7,586 nt of DNA from Arthrobacter sp. (GCA_030147325.1 JASLAA010000068.1:1-7586); one strand, 5' to 3'. Shown: positions 1-5,575, numbered from the stretch's first letter. Numbers and translations are program-made. Notes: a model not told the origin generated them from the sequence alone.

Positions 1-75
1 GACCCCTACAAGGGCAAGGGCATCCGCTACGCAGGCGAGATCATCCGCCGCAAGGTCGGAAAGGCTGGTAAGTAA
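1..75 (+). CDS. rplF: 50S ribosomal protein L6, C-terminal 24 residues (5' truncated by window edge)
   Basis: The first 24 codons, ending in TAA at 73-75, read DPYKGKGIRYAGEIIRR then KVGKAGK. This is the classic C-terminus of bacterial L6: the PYKGKGIRY motif followed by a basic tail. L6 binds 23S rRNA near the sarcin-ricin loop and the factor-binding site of the large subunit. Only the tail is present, since the gene begins upstream of the window. It lies 2 nt before rplR, the normal order in the spc operon (rplF-rplR-rpsE-rpmD-rplO). The identification rests on the short motif plus this gene order and is secure. Nothing can be said about the rest of the protein. Confidence 0.95.
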   Translation, partial: DPYKGKGIRYAGEIIRRKVGKAGK

Positions 76-77
76 CC

Positions 78-461
78 ATGGGTCTGAGCATCAACAAGAA
101 GCGCAGCTCGAAGAGCAAGTCCGCCTCGCGCGGACGCCGTCACCTCCGGGTACGCAAGCGTGTCTCCGGCACCGCCGTGCGTCCCCGCCTGGTCGTCAAC
201 CGATCGGCCCGCCACGTCTTCGTGCAGGTCGTCGACGACACCAAGGGAGTGACCGTAGCGTCGGCTTCCACCCTCGAAGCGGACCTCCGTGCATTCGACG
301 GTGACAAGACCGCCAAGGCCAAGCGCGTGGGCGAACTGGTTGCAGAGCGTGCCAAGGCCGTCGGCGTCGAGGCTGTCGTCTTCGACCGCGGGGGCAACAA
401 GTACCACGGTCGCGTTGCAGCAATCGCAGACGGCGCACGTGAAGGTGGGCTGGCACTGTGA
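78..461 (+). CDS. rplR: 50S ribosomal protein L18
   Basis: This 127-residue protein is L18, which binds 5S rRNA together with L5 and L25-type proteins and anchors it in the central protuberance of the large subunit. The N-terminus is strongly basic (residues 7-30, rich in K, R and S), as expected for the rRNA-binding arm. The middle carries the family pattern RPRLVVNRSARHVFVQVVDD, and the C-terminus has the typical VVFDRGGNKYHGRVAAIADGAREGGL signature, split here as VVFDRGGNKYHGRV (about residues 101-114) plus AIADGAREGGL. The ATG at 78 is 2 nt after the rplF stop. The nearest purine-rich stretch, GGAAAGG at 58-64, is rather far away, so coupling to rplF translation is likely. The stop TGA overlaps the GTG start of rpsE in the 4-nt sequence GTGA. 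Length is normal for actinobacterial L18. Confidence 0.97.
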   Translation: MGLSINKKRSSKSKSASRGRRHLRVRKRVSGTAVRPRLVVNRSARHVFVQVVDDTKGVTVASASTLEADLRAFDGDKTAKAKRVGELVAERAKAVGVEAVVFDRGGNKYHGRVAAIADGAREGGLAL

Positions 462-1213
462 CCGAGGAAAACAAGGCAAAGGAAGCCCCATTGAATACGG
501 CTACAGAGCAGCCAGCAGCCGAAGCACCGGCTGCCGGCGCAACGGAGACCGCGTCGGCTGACGCCAACCGCAGCAACTCCCGCGGCGGTGCACGCGGCGG
601 CGAGCGTGGCGGAAACGCGGGCGGCAACTCGCGTGGCGGTGGCGGCGACCGTGGTGGCCGTGGTGGCCGCGACGGCGGCCGGAATGACGACAAGGACAAG
701 TTCATCGAGCGCGTCGTCACCATCAACCGTGTCGCCAAGGTCGTCAAGGGTGGTCGTCGCTTCAGCTTCACCGCCCTCGTCGTGGTCGGCGACGGCAACG
801 GTATGGTCGGCGTCGGCTACGGCAAGGCGAAGGAAGTCCCCTCCGCCATCCAGAAGGCCGTCGAGGAAGCCAAGAAGACGATGTTCCGCGTTCCGCGGAT
901 CGGTGGCACCGTCCCGCACCTGGTGCAGGGTGAGGCCGCTGCCGGCGTCGTCCTCCTCCGTCCCGCGTCCCCCGGTACCGGTGTCATCGCCGGTGGTCCG
1001 GTGCGTGCGGTGCTGGAATGCGTCGGTATCCACGACGTCCTCTCGAAGTCGCTCGGTTCCGCGAACGCGATCAACATCGTTCACGCGACCGTCGACGCTC
1101 TGAAGCGCCTCGAGGAGCCCCAGGCAGTCGCGGCACGCCGTGGCCTGCCCCTCGACGAGGTCGCTTCCCACCAGATGCTGCGAGCTATCGCAGCTCAGAA
1201 GGCAGGTGCGTGA
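458..1213 (+). CDS. rpsE: 30S ribosomal protein S5 with long Ala/Gly/Arg-rich N-terminal extension
   Basis: The 251-residue product is S5, a small-subunit protein at the mRNA entry site that contributes to decoding fidelity and mRNA unwinding. The core starts near residue 78 (KDKFIERVVTINRVAKVVKG) with the double-stranded-RNA-binding-like domain. It continues through GDGNGMVGVGYGKAKEVPSA (111-130) and the C-terminal domain with LLRPASPGTGVIAGG (166-180). Typical S5 is about 165-170 residues, so about 77 residues are extra. Residues 1-37 are Ala/Glu/Thr-rich and acidic, and residues 38-77 are an RGG-like tract of Gly, Arg and Asn. Such extensions are known, from memory, in some high-GC actinobacteria. 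The start GTG at 458 overlaps the rplR stop and has AAGGTGG-like SD at 442-448 about 10 nt upstream. The end overlaps rpmD by one base (TGATG). The downstream start at the core would lose the coupled overlap, so the long form is preferred. Confidence 0.95.
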   Translation: MTEENKAKEAPLNTATEQPAAEAPAAGATETASADANRSNSRGGARGGERGGNAGGNSRGGGGDRGGRGGRDGGRNDDKDKFIERVVTINRVAKVVKGGRRFSFTALVVVGDGNGMVGVGYGKAKEVPSAIQKAVEEAKKTMFRVPRIGGTVPHLVQGEAAAGVVLLRPASPGTGVIAGGPVRAVLECVGIHDVLSKSLGSANAINIVHATVDALKRLEEPQAVAARRGLPLDEVASHQMLRAIAAQKAGA

Positions 1214-1431
1214 TGACCGCTATCACCCCGAAGCGCGTCGTTGTGAGCTCGGCGAAGCTTGAGATCACCCAGATCAAGTCCGCCATCGGCGGCAAGCAGA
1301 ACCAGCGCGACACCCTGCGGTCGCTCGGCCTCAAGCGGATCGGCCACACCGTGGTCCGTGAAGCTGATGCCGTCACCGTCGGTATGGTCAACACGGTTCC
1401 GCACCTCGTGAAGGTTGAGGAGGCCAACTAA
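1213..1431 (+). CDS. rpmD: 50S ribosomal protein L30
   Basis: This 72-residue protein is L30, a small beta-alpha-beta large-subunit protein. Family hallmarks are LEITQIKSAIGGKQNQRDTL (about residues 16-35) followed by LGLKRIGHTVVREADAVTVG, with GMVNTVPHLVKVEE at the end. This matches the ITQ.RSAIG...TL.GLGL.R..HTV pattern of the family. E. coli L30 is 59 residues, so the extra length is a short N-terminal lead (MTAITPKRVVVSS). The ATG at 1213 shares its A with the rpsE stop (TGATG), a translational-reinitiation arrangement, with AGAAGG at 1197-1202 as a possible SD. Its TAA stop overlaps the rplO start by one base (TAATG). The position between rpsE and rplO is canonical. L30 is absent from some bacterial groups but is usual in actinobacteria. 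Confidence 0.96.
   Translation: MTAITPKRVVVSSAKLEITQIKSAIGGKQNQRDTLRSLGLKRIGHTVVREADAVTVGMVNTVPHLVKVEEAN
1417..1423 (+). promoter_or_regulatory. strong ribosome binding site of rplO
   Basis: GAGGAGG lies inside the last codons of rpmD, 7 nt before the ATG at 1431. It is one of the best SD matches in the window and favours that ATG over the in-frame GTG at 1500, where the conserved L15 body begins. Confidence 0.8.
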
Positions 1432-1928
1432 TGGCAGAGAAGAACACCGCGGCTGCTGCCGCACCCGAAGCATCGACGGAGCGTGTCCACGCCCTGAAGG
1501 TGCACCACCTGCGTCCGGCACCCGGCGCCAAGACGGCGAAGACCCGTGTCGGCCGTGGTGAAGGTTCGAAGGGTAAGACCGCAGGCCGCGGAACCAAGGG
1601 AACGGCTGCCCGCTACCAGGTGAAGGCCGGATTTGCGGGTGGGCAGTTGCCCCTGCACATGCGCCTTCCCAAGCTGCGCGGCTTCAAGAACCCGTTCCGC
1701 GTCGAGTTCCAGGTCGTGAACCTCGACAAGCTGTCCGAGCTGTACCCGGCCGGCGGTGACGTCACGGTCGAGAACCTGGTCGCCAACGGAGCGGTCCGCA
1801 AGAACCAGCCCGTCAAGGTGCTGGGGACCGGCGAGATCACCGTGGCGGTCAACGTCTCGGCGGACGCTTTCTCCGCCTCCGCTGCGGAGAAGATCGTCGC
1901 AGCAGGCGGAACCGTCACCGAGCTCTAG
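1431..1928 (+). CDS. rplO: 50S ribosomal protein L15
   Basis: The 165-residue product is L15, an early-assembly protein of the large subunit that threads a long basic extension into 23S rRNA. The conserved body starts at about residue 24 (VHHLRPAPGAKTAKTRVGRG) and continues with GEGSKGKTAGRGTKG, the Gly/Lys/Arg-rich rRNA-threading segment. Then come FAGGQLPLHMRLPKLRGFKN (about 68-87) and a C-terminal globular domain ending AAGGTVTEL. Usual length is about 145-150 residues; the excess is an Ala-rich N-terminal lead (MAEKNTAAAAAPEASTERV). The ATG at 1431 overlaps the rpmD stop and has a strong SD 7 nt upstream, so the long form is chosen. An in-frame GTG at 1500 could give a shorter form but lacks an obvious SD. 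This is the last gene before a terminator, so it likely ends the main spc transcript. Confidence 0.96.
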   Translation: MAEKNTAAAAAPEASTERVHALKVHHLRPAPGAKTAKTRVGRGEGSKGKTAGRGTKGTAARYQVKAGFAGGQLPLHMRLPKLRGFKNPFRVEFQVVNLDKLSELYPAGGDVTVENLVANGAVRKNQPVKVLGTGEITVAVNVSADAFSASAAEKIVAAGGTVTEL

Positions 1929-1940
1929 GTCTCGGGTCGC

Positions 1941-1969
1941 CCCCTTCCCCGGCTCGTCCGGGGGAGGGG
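1941..1969 (+). other. G/C-rich hairpin after rplO, no U-tract
   Basis: CCCCTTCCCCG at 1941-1951 pairs with CGGGGGAGGGG at 1959-1969 (11 pairs including one G-U) around the 7-nt loop GCTCGTC. It begins 13 nt after the rplO stop. The next bases (TCGGCTGTGAT) contain no U-run, so it is not a standard intrinsic terminator. It may protect the rplO mRNA end from exonucleases or act together with the second hairpin about 30 nt downstream. Confidence 0.6.
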
Positions 1970-1998
1970 TCGGCTGTGATCCGGAGCACTGAGGACTT

Positions 1999-2045
1999 AG
2001 ACTTCTGGTGGGCAGGGCTGTATCAGCCCACCAGGAGTCTTTTTT
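1999..2045 (+). terminator. intrinsic terminator between rplO and secY
   Basis: AGACTTCTGGTGGGC (1999-2013) pairs with GCCCACCAGGAGTCT (2026-2040), 15 pairs with one G-U and a 12-nt loop. It is followed directly by T residues through 2045, six in a row from 2040. An alternative fold keeps the outer 11 pairs and adds the inner hairpin GGGCTG-TAT-CAGCCC (2015-2029), so the element is stable either way. A stem with a U-tract and no coding sequence in it is the textbook intrinsic terminator. It separates the r-protein genes from secY-adk-map. Whether it stops all or part of the transcription cannot be read from sequence. Confidence 0.85.
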
Positions 2046-2099
2046 CGGCTTCGGCCACCCCCACCATCCGTCGGTGCCATCGCATCGGGGGCCAACCGT

Positions 2100-2105
2100 T
2101 AGACT
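2100..2105 (+). promoter_or_regulatory. possible -10 element for secY-adk-map
   Basis: TAGACT fits the actinobacterial TANNNT -10 pattern and sits about 50 nt before the secY start, just downstream of the terminator, where a promoter would be needed if termination is efficient. No convincing TTGACA-like -35 is found 16-19 nt upstream. The call therefore rests on the -10 match and the context. A start site near 2111-2113 would leave a leader of about 45 nt. Confidence 0.35.
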
Positions 2106-2146
2106 CGGTTGTTGTGTACGGTCCGCCACAGGACCAACAGACCTTC

Positions 2147-2153
2147 AGGAGGA
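2147..2153 (+). promoter_or_regulatory. ribosome binding site that fixes the secY TTG start
   Basis: AGGAGGA is a near-perfect SD 3-4 nt upstream of TTG 2157. The in-frame TTG at 2109, which would add 16 residues, has no SD and its extra residues (LCTVRHRTNRPSGGR) do not look like SecY. The N-terminus starting at 2157 (MLSAIGRAFRTPDLRRK) matches family expectation. Confidence 0.8.
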
Positions 2154-2156
2154 CGC

Positions 2157-3467
2157 TTGCTTAGCGCTATTGGCCGGGCTTTCCGGACGCCAGACTTGCG
2201 GCGCAAGCTGTTGTTCACGCTGGGAATCATCACCATCTTCCGTCTGGGTGCCTTCATCCCCGCGCCGGGAGTGGACTACGGCAACGTCCAGCAGTGCCTC
2301 GCCCTCGGGAACACCGAAGGCGGTCTGTACCAGTTCGTCAACCTCTTCAGCGGCGGCGCACTCCTCCAGGTGTCCATCTTCGCGCTGGGCATCATGCCGT
2401 ACATCACGGCCAGCATCATCACGCAGCTCCTCAGGGTGGTCATTCCCCGCTTCCAGGAGCTCCACCAGGAAGGCGCGCAGGGGCAGTCCAAACTGACCCA
2501 GTACACGCGTTACCTGACGATCGCCCTCGGTCTGCTGAACGCCACCACCCTGGTGTCCCTGGCACGGTCCGGCGCGCTCCTCGGCAACTGCCCGGTGCCC
2601 CTGATCCCGGACGACTCGCTGATCACCATCATCCTGCTGATCATCACCCTGACCGCCGGCACGGGCCTCATCATGTGGATGGGCGAGCTCATCACCGAGA
2701 GGGGAGTGGGCAACGGCATGTCGCTGCTCATCTTCACCGCCATCGCGGCCGGGTTCCCCACCTCGCTGGGCGAGATCTTCCGCACCCAGGGCGCCACGGT
2801 GTTCGCCTTCGTCCTCGCCATGGGCGTCGTCGTCGTCGCCCTCGTGATCTTCGTCGAGCAGTCCCAGCGCCGTATCCCGGTGCAGTACGCCAAGCGCATG
2901 GTCGGCCGCCGCACCCTCGGCGGCAGCAGCACGTACATCCCGATCAAGGTCAACATGGCCGGCGTCATCCCGGTCATCTTCGCGTCCTCGATGCTGTACC
3001 TGCCCAGCCTGGTCTCCCAGTTCAACACCCCGCAGGACGGCTCGGCGCCCCCGGCGTGGGTCAATTGGATCACCACCTACCTCACCAGCGGCGATCATCC
3101 CCTGTACATGGCCATGTACTTCCTGCTCATCGTCTTCTTCACCTACTTCTACGTGGCGATCACGTTCAACCCGGACGAGGTCTCGGAGAACATGAAGAAG
3201 TACGGCGGATTCATCCCGGGCATCCGGGCCGGCCGTCCGACCGCCGAGTACCTGCAGTACGTGCTCTCCCGCATCACGCTGCCGGGTGCCATCTATCTCG
3301 GACTCGTCGCGCTGATCCCACTGATCGCCCTCGTGGCCATCGGGGCGAACCAGAACTTCCCGTTCGGTGGCACCTCGATCCTCATCATGGTCGGTGTCGG
3401 CCTCGAGACGGTAAAGCAGATCGACGCGCAGCTACAGCAGCGTCACTACGAAGGGTTGTTGCGTTGA
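2157..3467 (+). CDS. secY: Preprotein translocase subunit SecY
   Basis: The 436-residue product is SecY, the ten-helix pore of the Sec translocon in the cytoplasmic membrane. It works with SecE, SecG and the SecA motor to export unfolded proteins and insert membrane proteins. The N-terminal cytoplasmic helix RTPDLRRKLLFTLGII leads into TM1 (about 18-36). The plug and TM2 region is FSGGALLQVSIFALGIMPYI (64-83). The signature ITERGVGNGMSLLIF lies at 179-193, the cytoplasmic C4 loop has QRRIPVQYAKR (237-247), the C5 loop has PGIRAGRPTAEYL with the key Arg at 357, and the C-terminus is LETVKQIDAQLQQRHYEGLL. Length is standard. The TTG start at 2157 is set by the strong SD AGGAGGA. The gene ends in a 4-nt overlap (TTGA) with adk. 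It follows an intrinsic terminator and may be transcribed partly from its own promoter. Confidence 0.97.
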   Translation: MLSAIGRAFRTPDLRRKLLFTLGIITIFRLGAFIPAPGVDYGNVQQCLALGNTEGGLYQFVNLFSGGALLQVSIFALGIMPYITASIITQLLRVVIPRFQELHQEGAQGQSKLTQYTRYLTIALGLLNATTLVSLARSGALLGNCPVPLIPDDSLITIILLIITLTAGTGLIMWMGELITERGVGNGMSLLIFTAIAAGFPTSLGEIFRTQGATVFAFVLAMGVVVVALVIFVEQSQRRIPVQYAKRMVGRRTLGGSSTYIPIKVNMAGVIPVIFASSMLYLPSLVSQFNTPQDGSAPPAWVNWITTYLTSGDHPLYMAMYFLLIVFFTYFYVAITFNPDEVSENMKKYGGFIPGIRAGRPTAEYLQYVLSRITLPGAIYLGLVALIPLIALVAIGANQNFPFGGTSILIMVGVGLETVKQIDAQLQQRHYEGLLR

Positions 3468-4036
3468 CGAGAATGCTGATCATCGGTCCCCCCGGGTCAG
3501 GCAAGGGCACGCAGGCCGCTCGGATCTCAGAGCGGCTCGGCGTCGTGGCCATCTCGACGGGTGACATCTTCCGCGACAACGTCAAGCGCGAGACACCCCT
3601 GGGCGTCGAGGCGAGGAAGTACATGGACGCGGGGGACTTCGTGCCCGACAGCGTCACCAACAGCATGGTGCGTGACAGGCTCGCGGCCGACGACGTGCAG
3701 GAGGGGTTCCTCCTCGACGGGTATCCCCGCACGGCGAGCCAGGTCGCTGAGCTCGACGACATCCTCCGCGAGAACGATCTGGCGCTGGACGTGGTCCTGC
3801 AGTTGACCGCCGACGACGAGGAACTCGTCAAGCGACTGCTCGGGCGGGCGGAGCTCGACGGACGGTCGGACGACAACGAACAGGTCATCCGGCACCGTCT
3901 CGGGCTCTACCACGACCAGACCGAGGTGATCGTGGCACGCTACGAGGAACGCGGCATCGTCACGAAGGTCGACGGCATCGGGACCATCGACGAGGTCACC
4001 GAACGCGTGATGACCGCTCTGAAGGTCTCGAGCTAG
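3464..4036 (+). CDS. adk: Adenylate kinase, short form
   Basis: The 190-residue product interconverts ATP + AMP and 2 ADP in the cytoplasm, maintaining adenylate balance. The P-loop GPPGSGKGT is at residues 8-16, the AMP-binding region follows as STGDIFRDNV (31-40), and DGYPRT (85-90) and GRSDDNEQVIRHRL (133-146) carry the conserved Asp and Arg residues. About 190 residues instead of about 214 means the LID is the short loop type, without the Cys4 zinc-binding insert seen in Gram-positive long forms. This is usual in actinobacteria. The chosen start is TTG 3464, overlapping the secY stop as TTGA, with AAGGG at 3451-3455 8 nt upstream. It gives MTRMLIIGPPGSGKGT, the N-terminus typical of related Arthrobacter proteins. 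The alternative ATG at 3473 is 17 nt from that SD and would trim only three residues. secY-adk-map is a conserved order. Confidence 0.96.
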   Translation: MTRMLIIGPPGSGKGTQAARISERLGVVAISTGDIFRDNVKRETPLGVEARKYMDAGDFVPDSVTNSMVRDRLAADDVQEGFLLDGYPRTASQVAELDDILRENDLALDVVLQLTADDEELVKRLLGRAELDGRSDDNEQVIRHRLGLYHDQTEVIVARYEERGIVTKVDGIGTIDEVTERVMTALKVSS

Positions 4037-4043
4037 GTACCGC

Positions 4044-4871
4044 ATGTTCCGTCAGCCGAAGATCGAGTACAAGACCACCGCCCAGATGCTCATCATGCAC
4101 GAGGCGGGGCTCGTGCTGTCCCGGGCGCTCGACGCCGCCGTCGCCGCTGCCGGCGTGGGCGTGAGCACGGCGGAGCTGAACGGCGTCTTCGAAGGAGTGC
4201 TCCGCGAGGAGGGTGCGACGTCGAACTTCCTGGGTTATCACGGCTTCCCCGCCAGTATCTGCACGTCGGTGAACCATGAGGTAGTCCATGGGATCCCCGG
4301 GAACTACGTCCTGCAGGACGGCGACATCCTCTCGATCGACGGTGGCGCCGTCGTCCGCGGCTGGCACTCGGACTCCGCGCGGACGGTCATCGTCGGCACT
4401 CCCCGGGAGGAGGATGTCCGCCTGTCGGAGATCACGGAGGAAGCCATGTGGCGGGGGATCGCAGCGCTCGCCTCTGCCCGGTTCGTCGGGGATGTAGGAT
4501 CCGCCATCGACGACTACGTCTCATCGGTTCCAGGACCCTCCCTCGGTATCCTGGAGGACTACGTGGGGCATGGCATCGGGACCGCGATGCACCAGGCGCC
4601 CGACGTGCTGAACTACCGCAGCTCGAACCGGGGACCGAAGGTCCGTCCGGGCCTGTGCCTCGCGATCGAGCCGATGCTGGTGCAGGGGAGCCTCGAGACC
4701 TCGGTCCTCGACGACGACTGGACGGTCGTCACCACCGACGGCAGGCGTGCTTCCCAATGGGAACACAGCGTCGCCGTGCACGACGGCGGCATCTGGGTGC
4801 TGACCGCTCCCGACGGCGGAGCGTCACGACTCGAACCGCTCGGCGTCACCCCGGCCCCGCTGGCCGGCTGA
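4044..4871 (+). CDS. map: Methionine aminopeptidase, type I
   Basis: The 275-residue product removes the initiator methionine from nascent proteins whose second residue is small. All five metal ligands of the pita-bread fold are visible: D99 in LSIDGGAV, D110 in GWHSDSART, H176 in YVGHGIGTAMHQAP, E209 in CLAIEPML and E240 in QWEHSVAV. The substrate-contacting His (H78 in SVNHEVVHGIP) and H183 are also present, so the enzyme should be active. Length is close to the usual 250-285 for type I. There is no N-terminal zinc-finger or SH3-binding extension. The ATG at 4044 is 7 nt after the adk stop. No good SD is seen (only weak TAGGTA at 4034-4039), so translation probably depends on coupling to adk. 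The last roughly 15 residues (LEPLGVTPAPLAG) are a Pro/Ala tail beyond the conserved domain. Confidence 0.96.
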   Translation: MFRQPKIEYKTTAQMLIMHEAGLVLSRALDAAVAAAGVGVSTAELNGVFEGVLREEGATSNFLGYHGFPASICTSVNHEVVHGIPGNYVLQDGDILSIDGGAVVRGWHSDSARTVIVGTPREEDVRLSEITEEAMWRGIAALASARFVGDVGSAIDDYVSSVPGPSLGILEDYVGHGIGTAMHQAPDVLNYRSSNRGPKVRPGLCLAIEPMLVQGSLETSVLDDDWTVVTTDGRRASQWEHSVAVHDGGIWVLTAPDGGASRLEPLGVTPAPLAG

Positions 4872-4917
4872 TCGAAGCCGGGCGGATGTGCAGCAGGAGC
4901 GGGCACCGGTAAGTGAT

Positions 4918-4946
4918 TTAACTATCCGGAGCCGGTAGCGTAGTGT
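4918..4946 (+). promoter_or_regulatory. predicted sigma70/SigA-type promoter for infA-rpmJ-rpsM-rpsK-rpoA
   Basis: TTAACT (4918-4923) and TAGTGT (4941-4946) are separated by exactly 17 nt. The -35 matches TTGACA at four of six positions and the -10 fits the high-GC TANNNT pattern. The surrounding bases are locally AT-richer than the flanking genes. A second TANNNT hexamer, TAGCGT, lies at 4936-4941. The site lies about 45 nt after the map stop and about 150 nt before infA. Predicted transcript start is near 4953. No experimental support is available here. Confidence 0.6.
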
Positions 4947-4952
4947 TGCCTG

Positions 4953-5092
4953 TTGGTTGTCTCCGCTTTTCGTGCCCAATTGGGCCTTGGAAGCCTTCCC
5001 GTGGAACGAGCCTCGGCTCTCGGCGGGTCCGAAGATCAAAACCCTGAATCCGTCCGCCACGTGAGTGGTGGACATAGACGTTAGCGGAGGAT
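4953..5092 (+). promoter_or_regulatory. infA 5' leader with GNRA-capped hairpin and possible anti-SD segment
   Basis: The roughly 140-nt untranslated leader contains a hairpin GTCCGCCAC (5052-5060) with GTGGTGGAC (5065-5073), nine pairs including one G-U, closed by the tetraloop GTGA, which fits GNRA. Upstream is a 12-nt palindrome GCCCAATTGGGC (4974-4985). CTCCGCT (4961-4967), near the predicted transcript start, is the exact complement of AGCGGAG (5083-5089), which contains the infA SD. This suggests possible long-range SD occlusion. I cannot assign it to a known RNA family. Confidence 0.4.
5086..5090 (+). promoter_or_regulatory. infA ribosome binding site with unusually short spacing
   Basis: GGAGG ends only 2 nt before ATG 5093, against the usual 5-9 nt. 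No other in-frame start is possible nearby, because TAG at 5075-5077 closes the frame upstream. The protein N-terminus MAKKDGVIEIEG is the expected one for IF-1. Initiation may therefore be weak or depend on RNA folding. Confidence 0.65.
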
Positions 5093-5314
5093 ATGGCCAA
5101 GAAAGACGGTGTCATCGAGATTGAAGGCACTGTGAACGAGGCGCTGCCCAACGCGATGTTCCGCGTTGAGTTGGCCAACGGTCACATTGTTCTCGCCCAC
5201 ATCTCGGGAAAGATGCGCCAGCACTACATCCGAATCCTTCCTGAGGACCGGGTCGTAGTGGAACTCAGCCCGTACGACCTCACCCGGGGCCGTATCGTCT
5301 ACCGCTACAAATAA
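5093..5314 (+). CDS. infA: Translation initiation factor IF-1
   Basis: The 73-residue product is IF-1, a single S1-like OB-fold that occupies the ribosomal A site during initiation and assists IF-2 and IF-3. The sequence runs through MAKKDGVIEIEGTVNEALPN, MFRVELANGHIVLAHISGKM and RQHYIRILPEDRVVVELSPY to LTRGRIVYRYK. This is the full family pattern without gaps. Length is standard (71-73). It heads the alpha-type cluster, 22 nt before rpmJ, and a predicted promoter lies about 150 nt upstream. Codon choice here is slightly richer in A/T (for example ATTGAAGGC, CACATTGTT) than in flanking genes, probably because the gene is short rather than from transfer. The SD is only 2 nt from the ATG, and the leader could pair with it. 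Confidence 0.97.
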   Translation: MAKKDGVIEIEGTVNEALPNAMFRVELANGHIVLAHISGKMRQHYIRILPEDRVVVELSPYDLTRGRIVYRYK

Positions 5315-5335
5315 GAATCAACTCGAAGGAAAACC

Positions 5336-5449
5336 ATGAAGGTCAACCCGAGCGTGAAGCGGATCTGCGAGAAGTGCCAGGTGGTTCGCCGCAAGGGCAA
5401 CGTTCTCGTCATCTGCGAGAACCCGCGCCACAAGCAGCGTCAGGGCTGA
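5336..5449 (+). CDS. rpmJ: 50S ribosomal protein L36, zinc-binding (C+) form
   Basis: A 37-residue ORF, MKVNPSVKRICEKCQVVRRK then GNVLVICENPRHKQRQG, is L36, the smallest large-subunit protein, located near the peptidyltransferase side of 23S rRNA. The zinc ribbon is complete: C11, C14, C27 and H32 (CxxC, 12 residues, C, 4 residues, H). It is therefore the zinc-dependent C+ paralogue and not the zinc-free C- type that Zur-regulated operons use under zinc starvation. GAAGGA at 5325-5330 sits 5 nt before the ATG, an ideal SD. The infA-rpmJ-rpsM order is canonical. It is followed by a 163-nt gap rather than the close spacing seen in the spc genes. Confidence 0.96.
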   Translation: MKVNPSVKRICEKCQVVRRKGNVLVICENPRHKQRQG

Positions 5450-5495
5450 GAACCTCTCCTAGAGGCTCTTCCCGCGCGTAGAAGTACATTCAACG

Positions 5496-5575
5496 GCAGA
5501 ACAGCGTCCCTCAGGGGACGTACACCCCCGGCTCGGAGGCCGGGGACCGGAACGCAGGTTCCGGGGACGTTCTGC
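5496..5575 (+). promoter_or_regulatory. candidate structured RNA leader upstream of rpsM
   Basis: This lies in the 163-nt rpmJ-rpsM gap. P1, GCAGAAC (5496-5502) with GTTCTGC (5569-5575), closes a junction holding three hairpins. P2 is CGTCCC-TCAG-GGGACG (5505-5520). P3 is CCCCGGC (5526-5532) with GCCGGGG (5539-5545), loop TCGGAG. P4 is CCGGAAC-GCAG-GTTCCGG (5547-5564). A competing pairing, GTCCC (5506-5510) with GGGAC (5564-5568), would stack on P1 and dissolve P2. Downstream, GCTCC (5574-5578) can pair with GGAGC (5599-5603), covering the rpsM SD, and shares two bases with P1. No T-run follows, so it is not a terminator. The position matches that of the S4-binding alpha-operon leader of enterobacteria, but I cannot match the fold to that family. 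Confidence 0.5.

Noticed and set aside
140..1171. Long minus-strand open frames opposite rplR/rpsE, also opposite secY (2145-3098) and rpoA (6529-7491)
   Set aside because: They mirror the codon phase of real genes in high-GC DNA, have low-complexity His/Asp/Arg/Ala-rich products, no SD and no family resemblance.
2294..3463. Plus-strand open frame running through secY into the adk frame, suggesting a fusion
   Set aside because: Residues before the Adk P-loop are Arg/His/Pro-rich out-of-frame translation of secY. The adk start at 3464 has its own SD and an expected N-terminus.
5485..5490. TACATT as a -10 element for a promoter at the edge of the rpsM leader
   Set aside because: It fits TANNNT and would start RNA near 5497, but there is no TTG-type -35 at 16-18 nt spacing. 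Left as an unproven possibility.
5514..5570. Direct repeat GGGGACGT at 5514-5521 and 5563-5570
   Set aside because: Both copies are arms of competing helices in the rpsM leader, so they are explained by RNA pairing and not by a repeat element.
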